Under the pieces are notes generated by a model. The model worked only from the letters and a program-made list of their open reading frames with translations. It made no database searches and was not told where the DNA came from. 64,000 nt of DNA from Aquimarina atlantica (GTDB lineage: Bacteria > Bacteroidota > Bacteroidia > Flavobacteriales > Flavobacteriaceae). The stretch is from positions 124,001 to 188,000 of the forward strand of contig NZ_AQRA01000002.1 in NCBI RefSeq assembly GCF_000626715.1, written 5' to 3'. The position numbers were made by a program, and so were the translations under genes. This document shows positions 28,749-36,466 of the stretch, piece by piece (position 1 is the first letter of the stretch; the number at the start of each line of letters is the position of its first letter).

Positions 28749-28835
28749 TTTTTTATATATTAATTCCATAAACTTTAGGTCGTAATTGCCTAAATAGAGA
28801 AGAAAAACCACACTCATACAAATGTGATATTTACT

Positions 28836-28916
28836 TTTCCCTTCGTCGGTACTAACCGCATCAGGTTCAAAGGGTATTTCTCAGACCTAACCAAAGTTAA
28901 GGACACCCCTAAAGTT
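28836..28916 (-). promoter_or_regulatory. TPP riboswitch before the thi operon
   Basis: On the minus strand the leader reads AGGGGTGTCC, then GGTCTGAGAAATACCC, then TTTGAACCTGATGCGGTTAG, then ACCGACGAAGGGA: the THI-box core in order (P2/P3 helices, CTGAGA, ACCTGAT, GAAGGGA). It should shut the operon down when thiamine pyrophosphate is plentiful. No strong terminator lies between it and thiS; a short hairpin (TTTAGGC / GACCTAAA) about 30-50 bp before the start suggests translational control. Confidence 0.95.
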
Positions 28917-28944
28917 TATGTTATAAAAGTAATAAAACTTATAT

Positions 28945-28983
28945 AAAAAAGAAGGTTAAAGTCAAGTTTTAACCTCTTCTTAT
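28945..28983 (-). terminator. Terminator after the TonB-dependent receptor
   Basis: On the minus strand, directly after the receptor stop codon, AAGAAGAGGTTAAA pairs with TTTAACCTTCTT (2-base bulge) around a 7-base loop and is followed by TTTTTTATA. It separates the receptor transcript from the riboswitch-led thi operon. Confidence 0.8.
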
Positions 28984-31203
28984 TTAAAATTTCAATGTTG
29001 CTCCAAGCAAAAAATTAATTCCTGCCTGCGGATAAAAACCTGCTCCCTCGATGGTAGTTACCGTACCAGGATTAGAAAAATCATCATCAAATGTAAAAAA
29101 GTATCCATTAGACACATATTCCTGATCAAAGACATTATTAACCAATCCTGTTAATACTATTGATTTAAAAACAGGAATATTTTTTATTTCATATACCACA
29201 TTAAGGTCATTTATAAAGAAACTATCGAGTTTCGAAACTTCACTATCAATATTACCCATGTATTGCTCTCCTACAAATTTAGACAGCAATCCTAATTGAA
29301 GGTTTTTTATTGGGCGATACATAAACATATTACCTGCTACAATATTAGGAGAATATGAGATGTTTGTATCTCCCAGGTTGACAAAACTACCATCCCTAGA
29401 GGTTATAAAATCTTTATTCTTATTTGTACTTAATGAAACATTGGGTTTAATTACAAATTGATCAGATAGTGTAATATCTGCATCTATTTCGATTCCCAAA
29501 CGATAACTTTCTCCACTGGTAGCTCTAATTGGTGCACCTACATCATCTAGTGCTCCTGTTAATACCAATTGATCTCTATACCACATATAGTAAAGGTTGG
29601 TATTTACTACTATTTTGTTTTTTGCCAATCGCCATCCTAATTCAATATCATTAAGTCTCTCTGCCGTATCTATATCATTTTCAAAATCATCTCTTCTTGG
29701 TTCTCTATTAGCTCTGGCATAGGATACATATACTTGATTTACATCATTTACTTGAAAAGTAGCTCCCATTTTAGGGTTAAAGAATGCATAGTTTTTATCT
29801 ACTTGAAGCGCAACTCTTTTTGAAGTTAATCCTGAAGTTTTATAATTTACAAAACGTCCTTGCAAATCTAAAAATGCACTCCATTTATCATTAATTCTAT
29901 AAGTGGTTTTGCCAAAAACCGAATATTCGGTTTTCTTTCCGTTTCCAAAATAGTATTTATCTCCACTCTGAAAACCGATAGGATTCTCTGTCCAAACAAT
30001 TTCACCAAAATGATCTCCATCGTAATAACTATAGAATCCGCCAAAATCGATATCAAGATTATTATCTTTATAATTCACACTAGCATTTGCAACATAAAAA
30101 TCGTTCTGCAACCATCTTCTACGAAGGTAATCGGTTTGCGTAATTTCTTCTCCGTTAACAGTAACAGGATTTACTCCTAAAAATGCTAAAGTAGCCTGAT
30201 CAGAAAATAGTACATTACCATAATGCCACTCATCTACATATTGCTCAAAAAAACCTCGGCCATATGTATAATTTAAACCTAAGTTTGTTGACCAGTTGTT
30301 GTCATACCTTTGATTCCAATGCAATTGGTAATGATCTTGTTTATAATTATCAACTTCATTCTCATAAAACCCCTGAAGGTTTCCTTCGGCATCATATTGA
30401 AATCCTATTGGGTTAAATCGTCTGTCATTTTCTAAAGTAGTCTTGTCAATACCATTCCATGATTGATATGTAATCTCATGTCCACCAAAAGTAATTGCTT
30501 TAATCAAAGTATTATCGTTTACATAAGACCCTTGTACGAAATATGATTTTAAATCTGAAGAAGCACGGTCGACATAGCCATCTGATGCTATCGCAGATAG
30601 GCGTCCTGCTATTTCTATCTTTTCGTTAAGTAACCCTGTACTAAATTTTAAGTTATGTTTTCTGGTACCAAAGGATCCCACAGTATTCGAAATTTCTGCA
30701 TTAGCTTTTTCAGAAACAGCATCCGTTAGCAGGTTTAAACTTGCTCCAAAAGCGCCCGAACCATTAGTTGAAGTTCCTACACCACGCTGAAGCTGAAGAT
30801 TTTCTACAGAGGAGGCAAAATCAGGAAGGTTTACCCAAAATGTACCCTGACTCTCTGCATCATTAAAAGGGATCCCATTTAATGTAACATTTACCCTTGA
30901 TGCGTCGCTACCTCTTACTCTAATATAGGTATACCCAACTCCGGTTCCTGCATCAGAAGTCGTAACGACTCCTGGTAAATAATTTAATAAAATAGGAATA
31001 TCCTGACCCAGATTGCGTGTTGCTAGTTCCTCTTTAGACAAATTAGAATGGGTGATAGGTGAATCTGCTTCTACTCGTACAGATTTTACTAAAACTTCAT
31101 CTAGTTTTTCTATCTTGGTTTGAGTAGAATCTGTTGATTTTTCCTGAGCCGTAAGGTTAATGCTCAATAATAAAAGTGTAAGATATAATAATACGTTTTT
31201 CAT
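28984..31203 (-). CDS. TonB-dependent receptor, probable thiamine-compound importer
   Basis: Outer-membrane receptor of 739 residues with signal peptide MKNVLLYLTLLLLSINLTAQ, a plug domain (IPILLNYLPGVVTTSDAGTGVGYTYIRVRGSD, INVTLNGIPFNDAESQGTFWVNLPDFASSVE, read in parts, then LQRGVGTSTNGSGAFGASLNLLTD) and a 22-strand barrel ending in the aromatic strand GAGFYPQAGINFLLGATLKF. No carboxypeptidase-like extension is present, so it is not of the SusC type. A TPP riboswitch with its own terminator precedes it, and the thi operon follows, so I infer uptake of thiamine or its precursors. Plug and barrel do not themselves show the ligand. Confidence 0.93.
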   Translation of the reverse strand: MKNVLLYLTLLLLSINLTAQEKSTDSTQTKIEKLDEVLVKSVRVEADSPITHSNLSKEELATRNLGQDIPILLNYLPGVVTTSDAGTGVGYTYIRVRGSDASRVNVTLNGIPFNDAESQGTFWVNLPDFASSVENLQLQRGVGTSTNGSGAFGASLNLLTDAVSEKANAEISNTVGSFGTRKHNLKFSTGLLNEKIEIAGRLSAIASDGYVDRASSDLKSYFVQGSYVNDNTLIKAITFGGHEITYQSWNGIDKTTLENDRRFNPIGFQYDAEGNLQGFYENEVDNYKQDHYQLHWNQRYDNNWSTNLGLNYTYGRGFFEQYVDEWHYGNVLFSDQATLAFLGVNPVTVNGEEITQTDYLRRRWLQNDFYVANASVNYKDNNLDIDFGGFYSYYDGDHFGEIVWTENPIGFQSGDKYYFGNGKKTEYSVFGKTTYRINDKWSAFLDLQGRFVNYKTSGLTSKRVALQVDKNYAFFNPKMGATFQVNDVNQVYVSYARANREPRRDDFENDIDTAERLNDIELGWRLAKNKIVVNTNLYYMWYRDQLVLTGALDDVGAPIRATSGESYRLGIEIDADITLSDQFVIKPNVSLSTNKNKDFITSRDGSFVNLGDTNISYSPNIVAGNMFMYRPIKNLQLGLLSKFVGEQYMGNIDSEVSKLDSFFINDLNVVYEIKNIPVFKSIVLTGLVNNVFDQEYVSNGYFFTFDDDFSNPGTVTTIEGAGFYPQAGINFLLGATLKF

Positions 31204-31340
31204 CCGTAAACATTCATTACGAATAAAAGGGGTTATTATTCTGTTATAAAATTAGTACTTTAAAAAAAGCCTGATACCATTAAGAATACACATTCTACTT
31301 AAAGTTTTGGTGTTTTCTATAGTGCCATCTTGCTTATTAC

Positions 31341-31365
31341 AAAAAAGGTACGATGTACCTTTTTT
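31341..31365 (-). terminator. Riboswitch-linked attenuator hairpin
   Basis: A perfect 10-bp stem, AAAAAAGGTA / TACCTTTTTT, with loop CGATG (CATCG on the minus strand), just downstream of the TPP aptamer and about 140 bp before the receptor start. It ends in six T residues. This is the expected expression platform for transcription termination when TPP binds. Confidence 0.8.
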
Positions 31366-31367
31366 GG

Positions 31368-31458
31368 TTCCACAGTCCCTTGGCAACATTACTCGCCCAG
31401 GTTCATCGGGTATGATCTCAGCCTTTTACATTTAAAACTTAAAAAGCACCCCTTTGAG
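31368..31458 (-). promoter_or_regulatory. TPP riboswitch before the TonB-dependent receptor
   Basis: On the minus strand: AAAGGGGTGCTTTT, a variable P3 extension, AAAGGCTGAGATCATACCC, GATGAACCTGGGCGAGTAAT, GTTGCCAAGGGACTGTGG. These are the THI-box signatures in order (GGGGTGC, GGCTGAGAT, ATACCC, GAACCTG, TAATG-type, AAGGGA). It is a second, separate aptamer from the one at 28836, and it carries its own terminator hairpin. Confidence 0.93.
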
Positions 31459-31573
31459 ATTTTGGCGCAAAAATACTGTGTTTTATTGATTTATTGTACA
31501 TTTATTTGATGTAATGTAGAATCTATACTAAAACAAAGCAATGCTTTAGGATTTTTGAAGTTATAAAAGGGTT

Positions 31574-34006
31574 ATGAAGAATACGAAAAGATCAGTTACT
31601 TTTAAAATTATTGCGGGTTATTTACTTGCCGGCTTACTTGCCGTAACTGCATTTTGGGTTATCTATCAGCAATTGGGCAATTATACTCAAATCACCGAAA
31701 TCAAAAATCAAAATAACGAGAAACTCTTCCTTGTTGGCGAAACCATAACAGGATTATATGAAGCTGAAAGCTTAACAAGAAATATCATTCAAACTTCTGA
31801 CGTTAAAAAATTTATTACTTATAAAGCCAAAATAGATACCATCTTAAAAACGATTAATCAGGTTTCTGAAATCTCTGATGATACCTTACAAACCCGAAAA
31901 ATTGATAGTATTAAACTTCTTATTGATAGTAAAAATAAAAACCTCGAAGAGCTTATTAAAGTTTATGAGCAGCGAAAACAAAAAGGGCTATATGAGACTG
32001 CTATTGATGAACTGGAAAAAGTAAACAAAAGTTTTGGCGGATATACCAAATACGATATCCGATTTAAAAAATATGATCCTCGTACAAGAAGAGCATTGAT
32101 AAATATTCTAGAATTAACCAAACAAGATAATGCAAAACGACTTACCAATCAGACCGTCGATTCATTAGCAACTTCGGTAAAACAAGTACTTGCTGAGCTT
32201 GAGCAAAAGGATAGAAAATATAGGCGTGAAATAACGCTAAAGGAGAACAATCTTCTTAAAAAAGATCAAATCATTACAAAACAGCTAAGAGATTTACTTG
32301 CTTCTATTGAGCGTAATGAAAGAAATGAATATTTTGCACGTCTAGAAGCTTCAAATCAGGTTTTAAATGATACTGCAGATATTATTGTAGTAATTGCAGC
32401 CATTAGTCTGCTAATAGCGATTATATTTCTGTTTTTGATTACTAAAGATGTTTCTAAAAGTCAAAAATATCGTAATGAACTCGAAGCCGAAAAAACATAT
32501 ACCGAATCTCTTTTAAAAACACGGGAATCTTTGATTAACACGGTTACTCATGATCTTCGCTCTCCTTTAAATACGGTTATCGGATATTCGGATTTATTAG
32601 AAAGAACCGGGCTAGACAATAAACAAAAACACTATCTGGATCACTTAAAAAAATCATCAGATTATATTCTTCATCTGGTAAATGACCTTCTTGATTTATC
32701 AAAACTTGAGGCCGGTCGAATGGTAATTGAAGAGCTTCCGTTTTCTCCACAAAAATTAATAGAAAATACAATCTCTAGTGTTATTCCTATAAATGACAAG
32801 AAAAATCTTGATATCAGAATTATAACAGATCCTCAACTAAAAAACCAGTATTTAGGAGATCCTTTTAGAATAAAACAGGTATTAACAAATTTGGTAAATA
32901 ATGCTTATAAATTCACTAATGAAGGTTCTATAACAATTGATAGTAAGGTTATTGAAAATGGTTTATCGGAAAAACAATTGGTTATATCTGTAAAAGACAC
33001 AGGAATAGGAATTACAAAAGAACAACAGCATTATATTTTTGAAGAGTTTTCTCAGGGAGATGATAATACCGAGAAAAAATATGGTGGTTTTGGTTTGGGT
33101 CTTGCCATTACCAAAAAAATAATTAAACTCTTAAAAGGTAAAATCGAATTAGAGAGTGAACTTAACGTAGGTAGTAAATTTACATTTTATATTCCTTTTA
33201 AACAGTCTGGCACGTTAATCCCCGAGGAAGAATCAGAAGTTACAGAAATACAAAACTTTACAAACAAGAAGGTTTTGATCGTTGATGATGATCCCAGTCA
33301 ATTAGCATTAACTAGTGAAGTAGTTACATTAGCTGGTCTGACTTATGATATTTGTAAAAATGGTATTGAAGCGATCTCATTATTACAAACCAATACATAC
33401 GATCTTGTACTTACTGATATTCAAATGCCAAAAATGGGTGGTTTCGAGCTTTTACAATCTATAAAAAATAATGCAAATCAATCTAATATACCAGTTGTTG
33501 CATTATCTGGTCGAACAGATACTTCTTTTGCAGAATATCAAAATGCCGGATTTGCTGCAAGTTTAAGAAAACCATATGCTCCAAAAGAATTAATTGACCT
33601 TATTGCCAAGGTACTTAGTGTTGATTTAACCAATTATAATGGGACAAATCATAATGATTTTAATCTTTCTGATGAGCAATATTCTCTTAGTGATTTAATG
33701 CTTTTTGCTCAAGGTGATTCTGACTCTTTATATGCAATTTTAGATACATTTTATGAAACTACCATTGACAATGTTAAAGAACTAAAAACGACAATCAGAA
33801 AAAAAGACATCCATCATATTAAAAAAATTGCTCACAAAATGCTTCCTATGTTTAAACAGATAAAAGCAAAAGAAGTAGTACCTATTCTAGAAAAACTAGA
33901 AGATCCTGATCAATATCATCTCAATAAAAAAGCTATACTAAATCTAACCAATGATGGCATCGAAAAAATTGAAGATTTAATCGATAAACTAAAAGTAGAA
34001 AATTAA
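31574..34006 (+). CDS. Hybrid sensor histidine kinase (HisKA-HATPase-REC-HPt)
   Basis: An 810-residue membrane phosphorelay protein. Membrane segments at about 13-31 and 270-290 flank a largely helical sensor of some 240 residues with long coiled-coil character. Then come HisKA (NTVTHDLRSPLNTVIGYSD, His326), HATPase (LVNNAYKFTN, DTGIGI, GGFGLGLAI), a receiver domain (VLIVDDD at the start, phosphoacceptor Asp615 in LTDIQMPKMGG), and a C-terminal HPt domain (IKKIAHKMLPMF, His754). It overlaps the convergent NtrC-type gene by 4 bp. The pair is very likely a partner set, with phosphate passed from His754 to the NtrC-type receiver. Confidence 0.95.
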   Translation: MKNTKRSVTFKIIAGYLLAGLLAVTAFWVIYQQLGNYTQITEIKNQNNEKLFLVGETITGLYEAESLTRNIIQTSDVKKFITYKAKIDTILKTINQVSEISDDTLQTRKIDSIKLLIDSKNKNLEELIKVYEQRKQKGLYETAIDELEKVNKSFGGYTKYDIRFKKYDPRTRRALINILELTKQDNAKRLTNQTVDSLATSVKQVLAELEQKDRKYRREITLKENNLLKKDQIITKQLRDLLASIERNERNEYFARLEASNQVLNDTADIIVVIAAISLLIAIIFLFLITKDVSKSQKYRNELEAEKTYTESLLKTRESLINTVTHDLRSPLNTVIGYSDLLERTGLDNKQKHYLDHLKKSSDYILHLVNDLLDLSKLEAGRMVIEELPFSPQKLIENTISSVIPINDKKNLDIRIITDPQLKNQYLGDPFRIKQVLTNLVNNAYKFTNEGSITIDSKVIENGLSEKQLVISVKDTGIGITKEQQHYIFEEFSQGDDNTEKKYGGFGLGLAITKKIIKLLKGKIELESELNVGSKFTFYIPFKQSGTLIPEEESEVTEIQNFTNKKVLIVDDDPSQLALTSEVVTLAGLTYDICKNGIEAISLLQTNTYDLVLTDIQMPKMGGFELLQSIKNNANQSNIPVVALSGRTDTSFAEYQNAGFAASLRKPYAPKELIDLIAKVLSVDLTNYNGTNHNDFNLSDEQYSLSDLMLFAQGDSDSLYAILDTFYETTIDNVKELKTTIRKKDIHHIKKIAHKMLPMFKQIKAKEVVPILEKLEDPDQYHLNKKAILNLTNDGIEKIEDLIDKLKVEN

Positions 34007-35364
34007 AGACTAATATCGTACTGTTTTAATTTATTGTATAGCGTTTTTCGATCTATCAAAAGCATTCTGGCAGCTTTAGCTTTATTTCCATTTGCTTTTT
34101 CTAAGGCATCAAGAATCAATTCTTGTTCATTTTGGTTTTTAAACAATCCATAAGTTTGTTTTGCATTATGAGGAGCATACGCAATATCATTTGGCAATAC
34201 ATCTAATGTAATCATATCGCTTTGAGAAAGAAGAACAGATCGTTTTACCATATTTCTTAATTCTCTTAAGTTACCAGGCCAATTATATTTTTTAAATGCT
34301 TCTAATACTTCATCGGTGAATCCAACTACATGTTTTTCTAATTCGATATTTGATTCTTCAAGAAAGTGATTTGCAAAAAGCATCAGATCTTCAATTCTAT
34401 CTCGTAATGGTGGTACTTTAATAGAGAATTCATTTAACCTATGATATAAATCTTCTCGAAAATCTCCTTCTTTTACGGCATGACTAAGGTCTTCATTAGT
34501 AGCAACTATTACTCTAATATCTACTTCTATTTCTTTATTACTCCCTACAGGTTTGATTTTTCTTTCCTGAAGTGCTCTTAACAATTGAACTTGCAGCTCA
34601 TAACTTAGATTACCTATTTCATCTAAAAATAATGTTCCTTTATTTGCAGCTTCAAAATGCCCTACTTTATCATTTACAGCACCGGTAAAGGATCCTTTTA
34701 TATGCCCAAAAAACTCACTAGAAGCTATTTCTTTAGGAATAGCACCACAATCTACTGCAACAAATGGTTTATCTGCTCGCTTACTTGCTTTATGAATACT
34801 GCTGGCAACGTATTCTTTACCTGTACCACTATCTCCTATTACTAAAACAGACATACGCGTAGGAGCTACCAAAGCAACATATTCATTTAGTTTTTTGGAA
34901 GCATCGCTAACTCCGCGAACAAAAGAATCATTAGCTCTTTTTGGTATTTTAGGCTGTGTTACACTGGTTTCTTTTTCTTTAACTATTTTATCTGATACCG
35001 CTCCTTGTTTATGTAGAGCCTTTTCTATAGTATGTAGTATAGTATCTGGATTAAATGGTTTAGAAACATAATCAAAAGCCCCTTGCTTTATTGCACTAAC
35101 AGCCATATTAATTTCGGCATAACCGGTCATAATAATTACTTGAGTATCGGAGCTATGTTTTAAAATTTCGGCTAATAAGGTAATACCATCACTATCGGGT
35201 AATCTTACATCAGAAAGTACAATATCAAAAGTTTCTTTCTTAATTTTTTGAATAGCTTCATTACCAGAAAATGCTGTAAAGACCTTATATTCCTTTTTTT
35301 GTAAAAAGGTCTTAAGCATTGTACAAAAAGCCACATCATCTTCAACGATAAGTATCTTAGACAT
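34003..35364 (-). CDS. NtrC-family sigma-54-dependent response regulator
   Basis: A 453-residue regulator: receiver domain 1-120 (VEDD at the start, Asp52 in LSDVRLPDSDG, KPF switch lysine), AAA+ domain about 145-380 with Walker A GDSGTGKE, GSFTGA in the sigma-54-contact loop, LFLDEIGNL for Walker B, and a C-terminal Fis-type HTH (GNKAKAARMLLIDRKTLYNKLKQY). The loop is GSFTGA instead of the usual GAFTGA, a variant also seen in other Bacteroidota. It should activate sigma-54 promoters; a candidate one lies next door. Convergent 4-bp overlap with the hybrid kinase. Confidence 0.95.
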   Translation of the reverse strand: MSKILIVEDDVAFCTMLKTFLQKKEYKVFTAFSGNEAIQKIKKETFDIVLSDVRLPDSDGITLLAEILKHSSDTQVIIMTGYAEINMAVSAIKQGAFDYVSKPFNPDTILHTIEKALHKQGAVSDKIVKEKETSVTQPKIPKRANDSFVRGVSDASKKLNEYVALVAPTRMSVLVIGDSGTGKEYVASSIHKASKRADKPFVAVDCGAIPKEIASSEFFGHIKGSFTGAVNDKVGHFEAANKGTLFLDEIGNLSYELQVQLLRALQERKIKPVGSNKEIEVDIRVIVATNEDLSHAVKEGDFREDLYHRLNEFSIKVPPLRDRIEDLMLFANHFLEESNIELEKHVVGFTDEVLEAFKKYNWPGNLRELRNMVKRSVLLSQSDMITLDVLPNDIAYAPHNAKQTYGLFKNQNEQELILDALEKANGNKAKAARMLLIDRKTLYNKLKQYDISL

Positions 35365-35439
35365 ATTTAAAAATTTATTCCTAAAAAAAGCTATTGTATA
35401 AAATTACGATTTAAAATACTTAGTTCGAATAAAAACATA

Positions 35440-35473
35440 AAAAAAGAGACCCTTGGGATTGAGTCTCTTTTTT
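35440..35473 (-). terminator. Terminator after the small exported-protein gene
   Basis: AAAAAAAGAGAC pairs with GTCTCTTTTTTT around a 12-base loop. It lies 62 bp after the stop of the gene at 35535 and 76 bp before the NtrC-type start, isolating the two transcripts. Confidence 0.75.
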
Positions 35474-35534
35474 AGCACTAAACAACTTTATATCGTCCTT
35501 GGTTGCAAAACGATATCCTTTTCTACCCCTAGAT

Positions 35535-35870
35535 TTAAGATTTATTGTCGTTTGGCTTTATCCATTCGCCATTAGCGCTTGCAAATACAACTTTTGTATT
35601 ATCGTCTTTATCTTGTAGGATAATTTTATACGTATTATCCTTAGACATATATGCTTTTACAATCCTTAACTCTGCAAAATCTTTGGCAGCTGCTTCTTGA
35701 ATTGATAATGGCAATTCTACAATATTGATTTCAGTATATTCTTGCTGCTCATACTCATAATCTCTAAACTCAAGATCATCACTAAGAACGGCTAATTCGT
35801 CCTGAGCAACAACACCCTGTGCCGAAAAGATACTTACTACAATCGCTACTATCATTGGTAACTTTTTCAT
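35535..35870 (-). CDS. Small exported protein, PepSY-like
   Basis: A 111-residue exported protein with signal peptide MKKLPMIVAIVVSIFSAQGVVAQ, an acidic stretch (DDLEFRDYEYEQQEY), and then one domain (VELPLSIQEAAAKDFAELRIVKAYMSKDNTYKIILQDKDDN, read in parts) with the LPxxxxxAxxxxF and K...Y.hhL layout of PepSY-like periplasmic proteins of Bacteroidota. Its role is unknown. A candidate sigma-54 promoter and clustered repeats lie upstream, and the NtrC-type regulator is the next gene, so it may be the system's main target. The terminator downstream makes it a single-gene transcript. Confidence 0.78.
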   Translation of the reverse strand: MKKLPMIVAIVVSIFSAQGVVAQDELAVLSDDLEFRDYEYEQQEYTEINIVELPLSIQEAAAKDFAELRIVKAYMSKDNTYKIILQDKDDNTKVVFASANGEWIKPNDNKS

Positions 35871-35906
35871 TTTGGGTTACTGAATTATTTCTACAGTTAA
35901 TAAATA

Positions 35907-35921
35907 GTAATAATTGTTCCA
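35907..35921 (-). promoter_or_regulatory. Candidate sigma-54 promoter (-24/-12)
   Basis: On the minus strand TGGAACAATTATTAC fits the sigma-54 pattern TGGCAC-N5-TTGC with correct spacing and two mismatches. The ATG of the small exported protein is about 36 bp downstream. Confidence 0.5.
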
Positions 35922-35999
35922 AACATGTAACTACAATCAAATATGATTTAAATTACTGAAAATCAAATAATTATAATTTTTACATATAGAAACATATCG

Positions 36000-36044
36000 G
36001 TGTAGAAAATGTAGAATCCACACAAAAGTGTAGAAATATTACAC
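36000..36044. promoter_or_regulatory. Clustered TGTAGAA motifs, candidate enhancer sites
   Basis: Three TGTAGAA copies start at 36001, 36010 and 36029. The last is part of the inverted repeat GTGTA-GAAATAT-TACAC (36028-36044); the middle is part of ATGTAGAATCCACACA. They lie about 80-140 bp upstream of the candidate sigma-54 promoter, where NtrC-type activators usually bind. A near copy, ATGTAGAATCTATACT, lies before the hybrid kinase gene at 31514-31529. Confidence 0.5.
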
Positions 36045-36064
36045 GCTTTTAAAAAAAGATTAAC

Positions 36065-36466
36065 TCATAAAGAAGGTTTTTTACGATTAGCTTTCTTTAA
36101 TGAATGCTTTTGTTTACTATCCAAACGTTTTTTGATAGCTGCCCTAGAAGGTTTAGTTCGTTTTCTTTTTTTAGGAATATAGAGATTGGCCTTAAGAATT
36201 TCCAAAAGCCTTTTAATCACCAGTTCTTTATTTTTATGTTGACTTCTGCTATCACCACATTGTAATAATAGAACACCAGATTTGGTTAACCGTGAAGACA
36301 ATTTCTGGCTCAACCGTAATTTTTCGTCATCGGTAAATCCTGCAGATGCCATGATATCTAAAGTTAGTTCTATTTTTGAAGATACTTTATTTACATGTTG
36401 ACCTCCTGCTCCTGAGCTTCGAATGGCTTTAAATTTTAGTTCATTTATGATTATAGAAGTATTCAC
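36065..36466 (-). CDS. arfB: Ribosome rescue hydrolase ArfB (YaeJ)
   Basis: Releases ribosomes stalled on mRNAs without stop codons by hydrolysing peptidyl-tRNA. The 133-residue protein has the release-factor-like GGQ at residues 21-23 within IRSSGAGGQHVNKVSSKIEL, and a basic C-terminal tail (KKRKRTKPSRAAIKKRLDSK and KKANRKK) that enters the empty mRNA channel. It lacks domain 1 of true release factors, as expected. It overlaps the DUF4301 gene by 4 bp as the last of a five-gene overlapping chain. Confidence 0.95.
   Translation of the reverse strand: MNTSIIINELKFKAIRSSGAGGQHVNKVSSKIELTLDIMASAGFTDDEKLRLSQKLSSRLTKSGVLLLQCGDSRSQHKNKELVIKRLLEILKANLYIPKKRKRTKPSRAAIKKRLDSKQKHSLKKANRKKPSL

Noticed and set aside
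28749..28817. Upstream extension of thiS by 23 codons
   Set aside because: It would run into the riboswitch leader, and ThiS proteins start at the position of ATG 28748.
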